A DNA stretch of 64,000 nucleotides from Hermodice carunculata (Eukaryota; Annelida; Polychaeta; Eunicida; Amphinomidae). The stretch is from contig OZ026622.1 in NCBI GenBank assembly GCA_964020975.1, positions 82,431,365 to 82,495,364 on the forward strand, given 5' to 3'. Of this stretch, positions 1 through 14,885 are shown one piece after another. Within the stretch, counting starts at the first letter, position 1; each line of letters starts with the position of its first letter. The notes below the pieces were generated by a model that worked only from the letters and a program-made list of their open reading frames with translations, had not been told where the DNA came from and made no database searches. A program made the position numbers and the translations under genes.

Positions 1-1085
1 TGAGTGGCTGCCCGGGCTCCCGGCTACCCTGACTGTGTAATTCCCGCTGCAGGGGCTAATATGCTGGGTTGGCAGAGGAGGAAATCTTGGACGAATTCTA
101 TCAAGTTTGTTGAAAGCACACCTTCATGGAATCATTCAAGTAGTGAATACGTGGGTCAAGCACCTCCGGACTGATGCTGTATTCAGGCATAACAATGGCC
201 GAGTGAGTAAGTCGCCCCAACAGTCACAGACAAGTAAGAATGATGTCAGCCAATCAGTGACATACGTGTCCGTGATCCTACCCCGTTACTTAATGTCATT
301 CAAGGTGAAGCCCCATCACCCCAGGCCCGCATTGAATACCAAGAAAGAAAAGTAATTTCGAGCAGAGAGAAGAAATGAAAGCTTATTTTGTATGCCAGCT
401 ATCGCCACACTGCGATTCCACGAAAATTTAATCTAAATGAAGAAGCGGAGCCAATTTCATATCGCGATACCGGTAAACTCTACTATATGACAGCGTCCAT
501 GACAGATGCAGACCAAATCCCGCTACCAAGATCAAACAGCATGCAGGGGACCTCAAAATCTCGATACTGAACATCCATTGAACTCATTTTACACTAAAAA
601 AAACGCAGTTTTGAGAGAAGAGTCCAGTATTTGGGGGGGGGGGGGGGATCCGCTCAAATTACTTTAAATTGTCGTCTCCTACTTTATAGACATCTCCTAT
701 TCGGGGTGGTCAAAATATACATTATTTTATATACCGCCAGTAAAAAGTCACCAGAAAGATAATTTTGCTTTGAATTAGTGGACCTGTTCAAGTTTATGTT
801 ACCGTCCATTCAAAATTTTCATCATTGTTACAAGGGTACAAAAATACTCGTTTATCGATACCGTCCACCCCACCCCACCCCCAATTTACTGCTGTTAGCT
901 TGTTGGCTTGACAAAATTCTAGGAGCAATAGTTGACTCCAAGCCAGACCAAGCTCCGCATTATCTCTAATAATTGTAGAGAAAACACGGAGATGGGTCTG
1001 TTTAACAGGCAAGAAAAGTCGTAAACAAGTCTTGCACCCCCTTCTTCCTGGCGCACTCTGTGTACGCTTGTGAAGGTGGAGAATG
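1..1085. other. Unassigned sequence, no gene seen
   Basis: Short open frames of 60-82 codons occur here but none resembles a known protein family and none shows convincing exon structure. The stretch holds a poly-G run at 633-647 and a C-rich patch near 867-882. I see no RNA gene or mobile-element terminus. Confidence 0.6.
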
Positions 1086-1086
1086 T

Positions 1087-1149
<63 letters not shown>

Positions 1150-1247
1150 TTCATTCATTCATTCATTCATTCATTCATTCATCCATCCATCCATCCATCC
1201 ATCCATCCATCTATCTATCTATTTATTTATTTATTTATTTATTTATT
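1086..1247. repeat. Compound tetranucleotide microsatellite (TTTA/TTCA/ATCC/ATCT)
   Basis: The tract runs TTTA repeats (1086-1150), TTCA repeats (1151-1181), ATCC repeats (about 1182-1210), a few ATCT units, then TTTA again to 1247. Open frames across it (IYLF, IHPS repeats) are products of the repeat. Read on the minus strand it is a (TAAA)n tract directly downstream of a LINE copy, so it probably grew from that LINE's 3' tail. Confidence 0.95.
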
Positions 1248-3170
1248 GACTTCCACCATCAAAACTAGTAAGAAAATGACTTAAAACAATATGCCAGTTA
1301 AAATGCTGATGAGGACCAGTCAAGCAGGTGACATCAGGTATGCAAGTCAACTGGCCTGGATGAGATAGCTGATGATAAATGGGATAATGACAGGATGGTA
1401 GAAGATGAGAAACGGTCAAGTGAATGGAATGACAAATGGTCATTTAATACAACAACAATTATATATCATAATTGCAGTTAAAAGTCACAAATAATACAAT
1501 TCAACCGGGCACGTGTTTTCAAAATAGTTATATTCTGTATGATGGATTCCTACACTTGGTCACCCAGCTGCAACTATTGCCATCATAAAATGGTTGAAAA
1601 AGTTTATTGTAATGTTGAAGGACGTGTGTTTTGAGAACAAGAAGGGGATGTGATGTTTTTATTTTGGAGGGCTAGTTGTTCCACAGAAACGTTACTTAAG
1701 AATAGTTGAAAGCCTCTGTGTTGCAACGACTGTTCTGTAGCTAGAGATTGTTTCTAGTGGAACTAAGGTTCCTGGTTTGACGGCGTGAAGGAGAGATGGT
1801 TAAGTAATAAGTGACCGCTTAAGCATTTAAAGAGAAACCCAAAGTCTGATATTTACCTCCTGTACGACAGTGGCAGAAGCTTGCATCTGTCTAATATCGT
1901 CTTGCATGACACACTACGAGACACTCACAAGATGTAACGTGTACATGTAGTTTGACGTTGGACGGACTCAAGGCTCCTTAGGTTTTGCTTCGTAGTAACA
2001 CTCCAAACAACCAGTCATATTCAATATTACACCCTACTAATTAAGATCAGGGTTGTTTGGTAACCTTAGATGGGGCTCTGTAAGCTTATAACACTCACTA
2101 CTCTGTTTGCTTTAGCACATGTTTTGTTGATGTGACACGTCCATTCTAAAATTGTAACTACTTCAAAACCCAAGTCAATCTGAGATTGGACATGATACAG
2201 TGAACTGTGTCCCATTTTTGAATTGAAGTGAACGGGATTTTGTAGTCTATTCACACTCAGTACATTGCACTCAGACAAATTGAAGTCCATTCCCCATATC
2301 TTGGTCCATGAGTGCAAATCGTAAATATCCTTCTGAAGAATCATAGTGTTACTGACAGAATTTATCAGCCCGAAGCATTTTGAGTCACCAGCAAATAAAA
2401 CATGATGGTGCCAGGTGATACAATGTTTGGAAAGTCATTCACATAAAGCAAGAACAAGAATGGTCCAAGTATGGAAACCTGAGGGACCCCAGATACGACA
2501 GAAAGCCAGTCGGAATTGACACATTCTACTTGTACACGCTGTTTACGACCAATAAGATAATTCGAAACCCCATTAAAATAAATTATTGTTGATACCAAAT
2601 CCTTTAAGTTTATGCAATAACAGATAATAGGGAACACTGTCACAAGCTTTGGAAAATCAAGATACAACACACCAACTTGATCTCTGTTGTCCAAATACTC
2701 CCCAAGTAAATGAATTAATTCAACTATTTGAGTAGAATATGATTTGCCTTTTACAAACCCGTGTTGTAAGCCATATATGGAGTTTTTTTGAGAGAGTGAT
2801 AAATATAATTTAAAACAGCTCTCTGTTTGACCTTGTTGACAATGCATAACAAAGACACAGGACGATAGTTTTCAATCAATTCTCTTTGGCCTTTCGTATG
2901 TAGGTGTGTCACATTTGCCTCCTTCCACTGTTAAGAGAGTTTACCTTCACGCATAGTTTTATCAAAAAGAACTTTCAGAGAAGAAATAAAACATCAGCGC
3001 ATTCCCTATGAATCCTTCCCGACAAACCACCCGGACCTACTGCTCTATTGGGATCTACGTTTTTGAGAATGTCACCAATTTGACCTATTGAAAAACTGGT
3101 AAGTGATAAACGGGGATCTGAATGACGGTACATATGAAGAAGTGGTAAAGAATGGCCATTGTGGTTGAAA
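1248..3170 (-). mobile_element. Decayed non-LTR retrotransposon (LINE, CR1/Jockey-like), RT and C-terminal part
   Basis: Reading the minus strand from about 3170, one finds an RT entry segment (residues like ILKNVDPNRAVGPGGLSGRI), then QHGFVKGKSYSTQIVELIHL, then SGVPQVSILGPFLFLLYVND, the usual RT blocks in the right order. The segment at 2344-2066 has the post-catalytic pattern of DLHSWTKIWGMDFNLSECNV. Weak C-terminal homology (a WNxL-like end) continues to about 1600 in shifting frames. The endonuclease half is absent, so the copy is 5'-truncated, as is usual for LINEs. Several frame changes and stops show that it is dead. The 3' limit is inferred from the (TAAA)n tract that follows. Confidence 0.85.
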
Positions 3171-3394
3171 AAGTGGCCCCCACTTGCGGTGAATACCTGG
3201 GCAACACGAAATAGTTTTGCTTCAGTTACACAAGAAAATTTTCAAATTTCCGCTCATTGGCTCAAAACACACAGAGTTCGATATTAACGCATTGTTACAG
3301 GTTAATGTAATAGTGGGCGACGGTGGAAAAAGTCATGTGATCTGAAAATTGCAGTTATACTATTTTTACCGTTGATTCAATGCTTGTGGGGGAG

Positions 3395-3610
3395 GGGGAG
3401 GCAAATTCTGTCCTTCTGTCCACAATTACCATTTTCAACTACAACTTCCCCAAAAGGTTTTGTCAGATCCACTTCAAACTTGGTGGGAATATACCCTGAA
3501 TATGCACCTTTTTTTTTTTTTTGAGTGGGGGATGGGGAGGTCAGATGGATAAGAAAATCTTCTGCAAAACCGGTTGGGTTCGAAATTGCACAGGCAAATT
3601 TTCGGGTACC
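3395..3610 (+). repeat. Dispersed repeat family B, copy 1
   Basis: The text 'CCACTTCAAACTTGGTGGGA' followed about 75 bp later by 'AGAAAATCTTCTGCAAAACC' recurs near 7260-7410 and, in part, at 50240. It carries a poly-T run (about 3511-3522) between the two parts. No protein is encoded. The class (SINE, non-autonomous element or other) cannot be told by eye. Confidence 0.55.
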
Positions 3611-3734
3611 GCTAGACGTTAATTTGTTCGACAGATAATGCTGTAATTTATAACTCAGATGACTTGTCAGACAGCGCAGCTTATAGGATGGTTATGCGTC
3701 CTTCCCTTGTCTGTCTCCAATAGCTAAGGTCAAG

Positions 3735-4035
3735 ATCAACTGATTCAGCCAGCTTCAGGTGGATTCTCAGTGTAGGGCTCTGCAGACAGGTGGGCTAAGT
3801 TTGTACATTTCCATTAGTTTCCATTGTAATTTGCACTTAAATAACTTCAAGACCACTGCAGTTAGAAACAAAGAACTTTTTGTGATAAATTTTGGTGTAA
3901 AGATATAAAACGCAGGTAAGTTTGATAAAAATCAGATGCAAAATTATACAACTTATTGAATGTTACCTTAACATAGAATATAATGGGACTACACACCTCT
4001 AGCCCGCTAAAATGTGTATTTGGGTTGTGTATTCA
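3735..4035 (+). repeat. Dispersed repeat family A, copy 1
   Basis: This segment matches the reverse complement of about 12600-12895 for most of its length. Shared landmarks are 'AGGGCTCTGCAGACAGG', 'ATTTCCATTAGTTTC', and 'TTACCTTAACATAGAAT' followed by 'ACACACCT'. No coding frame is seen. It is probably a non-autonomous mobile element. Its ends are approximate. Confidence 0.65.
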
Positions 4036-4311
4036 GCCCATATACATAAAATAGCTAATTGTGACCTCTCCTATTTACGTGATAGACTTCTACTCAAAAT
4101 CTGTAGGCCTGATCCTCTGCAAACGTGATGAGGATTTACCTTGGATGGGTCTCCACCAACTTTATGTAACTAGTTCCTAATGTCACTATGAGTTTTGTTC
4201 ATTTGAGGCCAAATCGTTGAAAAAAGGAGAAAAATGGGAACATTTTTGGATGGATATAAACCTTTATTTCCTGAATGGCTGGTGGTGCCATTCTTTTCAA
4301 TTTGTAATGAA

Positions 4312-4570
<259 letters not shown>

Positions 4571-6424
4571 ATTGCCGCTAAGGATATATGTTCGTGATCG
4601 TATGCCCACGATTACTATCAAACACTAATGAGAAAGTACTATGGGTTTCTTTTGGTTTCGTTAATTTTTACCTTGTGTGACCTGGAAAAGGTCCAAATGA
4701 CATATTGCTTTATATCTCAGTAAATGCTGATTCTGGGCTTGTGATCACAACTAAACACTTAGAGAAAAATACCTATGGGGCTTCTTTTGTGTTGCTAACT
4801 TTGACTTGGAGTGGCCTTGAAAGGCCACACTGATATACTGGCTCAATTTGTCAGTATAACGGTGAAAGCTCGTCTCAAAATTTTCAATTTTATATAAGGT
4901 AAAAACTTTTCACCTTACTGTGTGTCAGACTAAACAGTGATCATGTGTATTCAGACAATATCTGATCAGTTCAGTTCTACAGTGCATGCAGCAAAGTGGT
5001 CAAACAGATAGAATTTCCTGAACAGTTGAGATAGGAGGTTTTAGTATTTTTATTTTTGTTATTTAGATACGAGGTTTCTGTATTCACTGACAATCATACT
5101 ATTTGGCCACTGCTGAGCCTTTAACTATGAAAAGCTTGCTTTGAAATAAGAGTACACCTATTGACTTTGATACTTATAGTAAGCATTTGAGATGTCGGGG
5201 AAGATAGCATAATATCAAACATGGATATATAGATCCCATCACTTTAAAACATATCACTAGCCCTTATCAATCCTCTCAAGTTCACTGAAGAAATTTAAAC
5301 ACCAGGGAGGTTTGCAGATTTGATGCCAACATACAGTTGAACTATTACTTAACCTTGCAACAGAATGCCACAAGACCACTGAAAACTAGTGACCACTAAA
5401 ACAGGAGAACCAGTCATAGTCCATTAAAACAGAAATATGGGATTGTAAAAGTACTGCACAAAGATACAGGCTAATAGCAAAATTAAATGCTTCGTGTCCA
5501 TTTGCGGTGATTATCAAACCATGTCCGTTCCAAATATAAACTTGTGATTTCACTAACTCAAGTTTTATTTACGCTCATGTGAAATATATATCAATTACTT
5601 AAATATAGAATATAATATATATGTTAATATATATGTATATACATACACATATATATACATATATATATATATACATATATACATACATATATATATATAT
5701 ATATTCGCACTCATAATGGTACGCTAAAAATGGATGAGCAGAATGAAAGGGTGAAAAATCAGCCTGCCGCTGCCCAGCCTGTCTACAAGGCATCCGACAT
5801 ATCCGTAGAAGGAACACGTCAGCTTTGCTATTATACCAGACTTTGAACAAAATCTCAGTTTACTTGACACGTGTTTGTCATTCCATGGGCAAAAAGAAAA
5901 TAGACACACAAAATGCACTCTTGTAGTTAGACTGGAAAGGGTCAATATCCTTCATGGTGATGTCGCTGTTTATGTTTGGAAAGAGTCTTTGCAAAACAAG
6001 TTCCAGACAAACTGTCTTTGCATAACACACACTTATAATGTTCATTGACTTGATTTTTACCCCCTAGGCAAAGCCCAACTTTCTGCCAAAATGTAAATCC
6101 GTACCTGCATGTCAGTTTATTAGTTAGTCGACCATGTGATCGGGAGTTTGATTGTGAAGTCCTTCTTGTTTTATATCGAAGAAGAGCCTTCACTGGTCGT
6201 ACTGGTCTTTAGTTGCACAGGATTGTCTTTGCTGTCGGTTTTTTCAGTTTTCAAAAGACAAAAGCTTCTGGCAATATCTAACCGATTTTCGACACTTTTT
6301 TCATATTGATATTGGGTGACCTTTTGATGGACATAAATGTTGTCTATGATATGTCCAAATTTAGTAATCAGTTTATTATTTAAATGAATTCAATCGCAAG
6401 TTACCCGAGATATTTTAACTGAAT
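4571..6424. other. Intergenic stretch with weak repeats, no gene seen
   Basis: About 4660-4870 holds two imperfect units of roughly 127 bp ('TGACATATTGCTTTATATCT' and a relative); a further relative lies near 11250. About 5610-5705 is an imperfect TA/TATG microsatellite. A minus-strand open frame (6193-5942) has a loose CxxC...HxxxH pattern, but I do not consider it a real zinc finger. Otherwise the stretch is featureless AT-rich sequence. Confidence 0.5.
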
Positions 6425-7189
<765 letters not shown>

Positions 7190-7456
7190 GTGGAAGTCAA
7201 TGGGGACCGCAATTGTACTAACCCATATTTTTTTACTTCTTCTCCAGCACAGTGGGTCTGATTCACTTCAAGCTCGGTGTAGAGATGTGTCCTGGATGGT
7301 TCTCGGCAGAGTTGCTCAAACGATCAGGCTCCAATGATTTTTTGATTTTTATGAAATTTTTGCATTCATTTTTGGCTTTAAAAAAGAAACAAAAAATCTT
7401 CTGCTAAACCGTTCGATCAACTACTTTTGAAATTGAACAAACGTACTTCTGGACAC
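7190..7456 (+). repeat. Dispersed repeat family B, copy 3
   Basis: 'GTGGGTCTGATTCACTTCAA', then 'GCTCCAATGATTTTTTG', then 'AAAAAATCTTCTGCTAAACC', parallels copy 1 (3395-3610) and the copy at 50195-50400. The copy runs straight into the (TTTC)n tract at 7457. Confidence 0.55.
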
Positions 7457-7460
7457 TTTT

Positions 7461-7525
<65 letters not shown>

Positions 7526-7572
7526 TTCCTTCCTTTCTTTCTTTCTGTCTGTCTTTCTTTCTTTCTTTCTTT
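7457..7572. repeat. (TTTC)n microsatellite
   Basis: The TTTC tract is interrupted by TTCC and TCTG variants near 7525-7552. The Lys/Arg/Glu-rich frame on the minus strand and the Phe/Leu/Ser-rich frame on the plus strand are repeat artefacts. Confidence 0.95.
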
Positions 7573-7740
7573 TTTCGTTTTTCCAACTTTTGAATTCTTT
7601 CAAACCGCGTATTGGGTTCTCTCCAAACTTGAATGGAATTTATCTGCACCAAATCTCCACTAAGTTTGTTCAATACATTGTGCTGCCTCCATTTCCTGAT
7701 TGTTAACAAATTATCGAATTCATACGATATTAGGAATATT
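7573..7740 (+). repeat. Dispersed repeat family B, 3' module, copy 3
   Basis: This is the counterpart of 4409-4570, with shared wording around 'CAAACCGC', 'TCCAAACTTG' and 'CATTGTGCTGCC'. It lies directly after the (TTTC)n tract. No coding sequence is seen. Confidence 0.5.
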
Positions 7741-7851
7741 GGAAAGGTACATGTACATATTAATATTGTTACTACAGGGATAGTAGCGAATCTGACATAC
7801 TGACTTACATCGCGGTAATGGTGGATCCTAGGCCTAGGGGTACTATTAAAC

Positions 7852-7988
<137 letters not shown>

Positions 7989-10550
7989 TTATTCAACCCC
8001 CAGTAATGGGGAAAATGGGTGCATACATAAAGATACACAAAATCATTAGGTACATACACAGAATCCTAATGGTACAACCATATAGTTAAGATAATAAATT
8101 ATACTAAAACCTAAGACATTAATTGGAAAAGTACTGGGGTTTCCTTTGGTGGTGTTAATTTGGAACTCTAATTGCATTGGTATATGCGTATTTTATTTTT
8201 AAAAAAAACAGTTGACAGACAGGCTCACCAGCCTATATATATTAGGACCTTTTTTACATGTAAAACAACACAACAAGGAAGTTGCAAGGCACCAGCACAC
8301 AAATAAATATACGAGCAGGACCACAATTAAGATACAGAAGTGAGACGATAATGCAGTAATGTGGGAGCTAGTGATTACAAATCAATCTTTCGAATACAGT
8401 AGATATCACAAAATATTTCGACATCATGTTTTACACCTGTTAGAATCCTCAATAATTTCAGCACAGCTTCAAAAATTTACTCATTTTGCTTCTTTATATT
8501 TCCTTGACCTTGGATACCAAATAATACTGTCCTCAAATTAAAGTTTCCATGCACTACTATCTTTGACTGTAAGTCATTGCTCTGAAGAACATATTAGTTA
8601 CAATAAAAAAGAAGTAGTAACTACTTTCTGCATTAACATAATGGAGAGTCCACAACACCTATTTTGAAGCGGTCACTGTTCAACTGGTTACAGCCCATCC
8701 TCATTCTAGAATGAATAACTGCAGTTTTCCTTTTACCCACATAGACCGTTACGTCCAGGTTAGGTTATTTTAAATTCCCTTTTGAATTCGTCCAGGTGTT
8801 TCGAATTTCTAACGGACCGTGGTAATAGAACCATTCACGTATTGCTGACAGAAACTTTAAATTGTACAATGTACTTTTCTTGGCATCAATGGCATGTATT
8901 TGATTTGTTCGCACCGAAGTTTTTCCAGGCAGTATATTACAGAGATATTTAGGGGCAAATCCGTTTGCAACTTTAAACATAAGCACCAATGTTTGGTTTC
9001 TCCTGCGTTCAGGAAGCATTTCCCAGCCCATCTCAAAATGTTACCACACGAGCTGCAACCAGCTGAACAGCGTCCAACCTGTCTTTATCACCTTGTGTGC
9101 CTCCATCCCAAACTACATTGGCATATTCTAAACATGGAAGTAGGAATGAAAAATAGAGCCATTCTAACGATCGCCTGTTTAGCTTGCATTGTGGACGTTT
9201 AAGGAATCCAGCTAACTCTTTAGATTTAACAATATGATCAATGTGAGCTGACCAAGAGAGATCTCTAGAGAACCAGAACCTCAAGTTTTTATGTACAGTA
9301 ATATTTTCAAGACTGCTATGGTTAAATGTCAAAGTAAGATGATCTCCAATATTAATTTTCCTACTTACAGCCATTAACTTGGTTTTTGAGGATTAAACGA
9401 GATAAGCCATTGATCAGACCATTGTGATAATGATGACAGGTCTTGATTTAGTGTCTCTGCTGTTTGGATAGGATTATTAACTGTAATATAATGTTGTGTC
9501 ATCTGCAAAAAGTCGAATTTCAGATTAAACAATTTCCACAGTATCATTCTAATAGACAACAAGCAACAATGGACCTAAAACTGAACCTTGTGGTACGCCT
9601 GCCCTGGTGACCCCCCCCCCCCCCGACGAAAGACTACTACCTGGATTCCTGTATTTTTTAACTTATGTATTAGGCCCAGGTGGTGTACTCTATCAAATGG
9701 TTCCGTTATGTCACAGAAAATCACACGTATTTCCTTCTGCAAATCCACAGCTTTTGAAAATTCATGATAGAGAAATACCAATTGGTTGACTCTTCCGTCC
9801 CCGGGCATAAAACCAGATTGCTTTTCAGATAGTGCATAATCATCCCGTAACAAGTTAAAGATGTGTCTAAAAACAGTATGCTCAAAGACCTTACCCACAC
9901 AACTTCATGGTGAGATGGGCCTATAGTTACTGCATGATTCGGGTGTGCCACCTTTAAGAACCGGTATTACATGTGCTTTTTTCCATTCTGATGGAAATTT
10001 ACATTCTTGGAGAGAAAGCTTCAATAGTTTAGTAAGGGAAGCAACGCTTGACGCTGCCTCCCTGAGGAGTATTGGGCTAATACCGTGCGGGCCACTTGCT
10101 TTGTCGGTGTTCAATGACGTCAGGATATCTAGTATACTCTCTTCATCTGTTGCTAAACTTTCCAAAAAAAGTTTGTGGAGATTGGGATTCTCTGGACAAT
10201 GTGAACCCAAAATCATCTACATGGTAGTGTTTAAGAAAGAATTCATTGAAAGTATCAGCTTTGGATTTGCTGTCCGATATGACCTCATCGTCATCATTTA
10301 TCAAAGAAGGTATGGACACATTAGAATTAAGAGACAAAAAGAATTTTACCATTTGTCACCACTTTTTACTTTTAAACTGTCCATTATTCACAGCATCATA
10401 CTGCTTTGCATGATACTCCTCTTCAGCTCTCCTTGAGTCTCTAATATATTTGTTGCGCAGTTCACGAACCTTGCTACAAAAGTTCCAAGATAAAGCAGCT
10501 AGGATAATACTGTCTAAAGGTCGTTGAACGAGAATTAGGGACATGCTTAT
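7989..10550 (-). mobile_element. Decayed LINE (CR1/Jockey-like), linker through RT, C-terminus and 3' UTR
   Basis: Minus-strand order: pre-RT linker (10544-10143, RRAEEEYHAKQYDAVNNGQF), RT start (10216-9905, LNTDKASGPHGISPILLREA then CSNYRPIS), RT fingers/palm (9898-9575, SEKQSGFMPG and FCDITEPFDRVHH), the catalytic region around 9562-9374 where an FADD-type box is split by a frameshift (FLQMTQHYI in one frame), the thumb/C-terminal region (9374-9033, DLSWSAHIDHIVKSKELAGF), and the tail domain (9031-8765). About 750 bp of 3' UTR follow, down to the (AAT)n tract. The endonuclease is missing. At least five frame changes mark it as inactive. Confidence 0.9.
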
Positions 10551-10584
10551 GGAACTTTATTGGACTGATGTAAGGGCCCGACAC

Positions 10585-11140
10585 TAATATCATCGAGCTA
10601 TCTTTATGTTTAAAGTTATTAATGGAAAAACTCCTACCTACTTGAGTGATGCCTTTAAACCAGTGTCGGAACTCCATGGGCATTTTACAAGGCAAAGTAA
10701 GGCTAATCTGACAGTCCCTAACACACAAGGCAAGTCAGGTCAAAGAGCGTTTAGGCTTATAGGTGCCAAGACTTGGAACAGCTTAAATGATAATGTTTAA
10801 GAAGCACCATCCCTGACAGTTTTTAAATCTGAACACTGTAAAACGTACCATATGTAAGCGATTGACGTTTTTAAAACCTGCATTATGACCGTAAATTTGT
10901 CATTACATTAAGAAAATGTTCAAACATCATTGACGTTTCATCATCAAATCGCAATCTTTTAGTTACTTTTAGTAATGACCTTTTCATACTTTTTAATTTA
11001 CCTATTATTAATGTATTTTACACCATATTATATTTATACCAATTGATGTATGAGTACGAGTGTGTATCCAGGGCCCCTATGGAAAGCAACCGGAGTGCTG
11101 ATCAGGGCTACCCTGTATAAATATATTGTATAAATACACG
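10585..11140 (+). mobile_element. LINE 3' fragment (C-terminal tail and 3' UTR)
   Basis: The open frame 10606-10797 is a clear LINE RT C-terminal tail: MFKVINGKTPTYL, then AFRLIGAKTWNSLNDNV, followed out of frame by TVFKSEHCKTYH. It ends in 3' UTR text 'CAGGGCCCCTATGGAAAGCA' and 'GGGCTACCCTGTATAAATAT', the style of ending known from CR1-like elements of marine invertebrates. It is severely 5'-truncated and abuts, head to head, the 5' end of the minus-strand LINE at 10550. The 3' UTRs differ, so they are separate families. Confidence 0.8.
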
Positions 11141-12599
11141 AAAAGAGCCCCAGATATGTGGGTTTTCATCACATGCATTTGCTTTTTTTGCAATTCTATG
11201 AACTTTGCGCCTTTGTGCCTAATATCATTAAAAGGTCAAACTGACATATTGGCTTACATCTCGGTAAAAGTGAATCGTGTCAAATTTTATAGAAGTAACG
11301 ATGTCGCAAAACTGTGTGAGTGAAGACTGATATTGCAGTGACAATGATCATAAAGAAAGGTGATACTGATAACACCCGACGGCCAGAAGACCGCTTTAGT
11401 GTGCACGTCCAGGTCAGCTGATCACAAGACTCCCAGTGCTCTTGTTTGTGTTTTTCTTGAAAAAAAAGGTAAAAGGCACATGTTCTCAGACATATGGAAA
11501 GATATTCCCAGGGACACAGGGTTTGAACGGCCACGTGCGGGTCAACAACAACAACAACAATAACGATTGTTATCTTTTTGTTACGAGGCTGACTGCAGAA
11601 CCTTTTGTTGTATGAATTCTGGACCATATGCACTTTGAGCCTGCACACGTGACGTCTTGCGATGTCTACAATCTTATTCCGGTTGCGTCAGAGTTAATGT
11701 TCGGTTATAGTCTACTTTTCTATTTTTTTGCACTCGTTTATTATTTTCTTTTTGCTTTTGTGAAAGGAAAATATATGTAGACAATGCCTATTTTCCAATC
11801 GCTTTTTATTTTGGGGGGACAAAAAATATGTTTAAAGCAATATTCCCATGCAGCTGTGGTAGAGTCCCTTATAACCATTGGCCAAAAGGTCGACCTGCTT
11901 TTATGTATTTTGCTCAATTAAATGCATATCCTCACATCGCATCAGTGCGGAGTCAAATGAAATTTCAATATTATCCGTGTTTCTGTAGATCTTTGAGTCC
12001 TCGACAATTATTTTGTGTAATAAGGCAATTCATATTCAGATAAAGCAGATGCTATCACGCTCCCTCACCCCACCTCTTTGTGATATAGAATATTAAAGCA
12101 ACCCTAGCCTGCAATTTATGAGGCTAATGTTGGTCGTAAAATTTGATGTATTAAATTTTTATAGCTTTACTCCTCAATTTCATATCTGTATTATCACACC
12201 AGACTCACAAAACCGTCACCCAGCACAATTATAAAGTTTGTCAATAAGCCATATTCAGATACTAACGACGGCCACGCGGTACTCTACCTCTCATAGTGTT
12301 CTTTTTGTCGGTGTTAAAAGAGTCGATTCTGTATTTGCCTTATTTCTGATGAAGCGTTGATGGCGTCGTTGGCAGACACCAAAGCTATCTGACAACATCT
12401 TGGGATGCATTATCAATTGCAGGGGAAACGCAGTAGGCCGGACATGAAGATAGTCTACGACTTCCACGGGCCTGTGTCTCTAATTCTCCACTTCAACAGA
12501 TCACACTGAATTGAGGCAATGCTACGCATACCAAATCAGAGCCCGACGAAGCTTTGTTAACTCAGCTGAGGTGACAATGCACACGTTAACTGGAGAGGT
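11141..12599. other. Unassigned sequence, no gene seen
   Basis: About 11150-11330 resembles the weak repeat near 4660-4870 ('TGACATATTGGCTTACATCT'). A short CAA tract lies near 11546-11561. Open frames up to 122 codons (11648-11280, minus) show no domain and contain a poly-Val run from that tract. Confidence 0.5.
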
Positions 12600-12895
12600 C
12601 GCAGTTATCAATTGTATGTGTATTTGGTTCAATACACAAAATTCTTGTGGGTTACAGGTGTGTATTCCTATAAGATTCTATGTTAAAGTAACACTCAATA
12701 CGCTGAATGGTTTTGCACTAATGGTTATGAAATTTACAATTTCAACTATTTACCACCATTTAGCACAAGAAATTTGGTGTTTCTAAGTAGAGCAGTTTTA
12801 AACTTATATAGGTGCAGATTACAGTAGAAACTAATGGAAATACACATGCCTAGCCCGCTTGCCAACAGAGCCCTCTACTGAGAGCCCAAATGAAT
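12600..12895 (-). repeat. Dispersed repeat family A, copy 2 (inverted relative to copy 1)
   Basis: Its reverse complement follows 3735-4035 through several blocks: 'AGAGGGCTCTGTTGGCAAG', 'ATTTCCATTAGTTTCTACTG', 'TTACTTTAACATAGAATCTT', 'ACACACCTGTAACCCAC'. The 91-codon frame at 12511-12783 runs through it and is not a gene in my view. Confidence 0.65.
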
Positions 12896-13309
12896 CAGAT
12901 AATCTTGACATTGTCAATCTCTTAACAATGTTGTGCGTTCAGTCAAGTTTCTATCGCGCAGAAAACGAAAATAAAATTACTGGCCATTTTAAACACCAAA
13001 TATGATACGACTGGTAGATAAAAGATGTACAGGTATTTTGAATCTCAATTATGTCAAAAATTATATAACTATTGATATATGCAGAATGTGATAAATGTAA
13101 AAAAAGTACACTAATTGACTGCCTATCAGCGCATAACTTTGTCACAGCAGATCAGAGCGCTGACCTGAAGAAACATTCAACCCAAAAAGCTAACACTAGG
13201 TTGCTGATAATTGGTACTAAAATATAAATGATGGCCTTTTAACTGCAATATATTTTTAGATATTCAAAAATATTTTGATTTTTATTAATCATGATATTCT
13301 CAAAAGTAA

Positions 13310-14382
<1,073 letters not shown>

Positions 14383-14509
14383 TATCTTGCTTTATTATGT
14401 TTATTGTAGTAAAGCCTGTGTGTGGACACAGACTTCTTGTTTTTCCTCAAATACTTTATTCTTTACTGATTGATTGATTGATTGCTTCGTTCATTCATTC
14501 ATCTATTAT

Positions 14510-14636
14510 TTTCGTGTCAAATTTTGTTGTCAGTTTTTCTCAGACACGATTGTTCCGAACAGTACCAAACTTGGCATGGTGATAGACTTAGTAGTGGAGT
14601 TTTGCATATTGTTTGGAGCCGTCATGATGTTAAACA
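14510..14636 (+). repeat. Dispersed repeat family B, partial copy
   Basis: 'CAGTTTTTCTCAGACACGAT', 'AGTACCAAACTTGGCATGGT' and 'TAGTGGAGTTTTGC' resemble the family B wording around 7600-7680 and 50240. The segment ends where the inverted 21-22-bp array begins. Confidence 0.35.
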
Positions 14637-14884
14637 TTTCGTTCCCTCGCAATAATATATCATTCCCTCACAATATTATTTCGTTCACTCGAAATAATTA
14701 TTTCTTTATATAATTTCGAGGGAACGATATTAGTGCGAAGGAATGAAATAATATTGCGAGGGAACCATATATTATTACGAGGGAACGAAGTAATATTGCG
14801 ATGGAACGGAATAATATTGCAAGGGTACGAAATAATTATTGCGAGGGAACTAAATAATTGTTTCGAGGGAACGAAATAATATTA
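14637..14884. repeat. Direction-reversing minisatellite of 21-22-bp units
   Basis: About eight units of the form 'GCGAGGGAACGAAATAATATT' run on the plus strand from about 14710 to 14884. To their left, about three units run in the opposite direction ('CGTTCCCTCGCAATAATATA'), meeting near 14690-14705. The block can therefore fold into a large hairpin. The minus-strand LINE coding sequence at 14886 and beyond stops exactly at its right edge. It may be the terminal repeat of a foldback-type DNA element, but this is inference. Confidence 0.8.
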
Positions 14885-14885
14885 G

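Noticed and set aside
5942-6193. C2H2 zinc finger (YKCVLCKD... HKQRHH)
   Set aside because: The spacing between the Cys and His pairs is 15 rather than about 12, there is a single finger, no hydrophobic pattern, and no neighbouring fingers or linker.
9945-10436. 163-aa plus-strand frame
   Set aside because: It is the antisense shadow of the LINE RT region on the minus strand.
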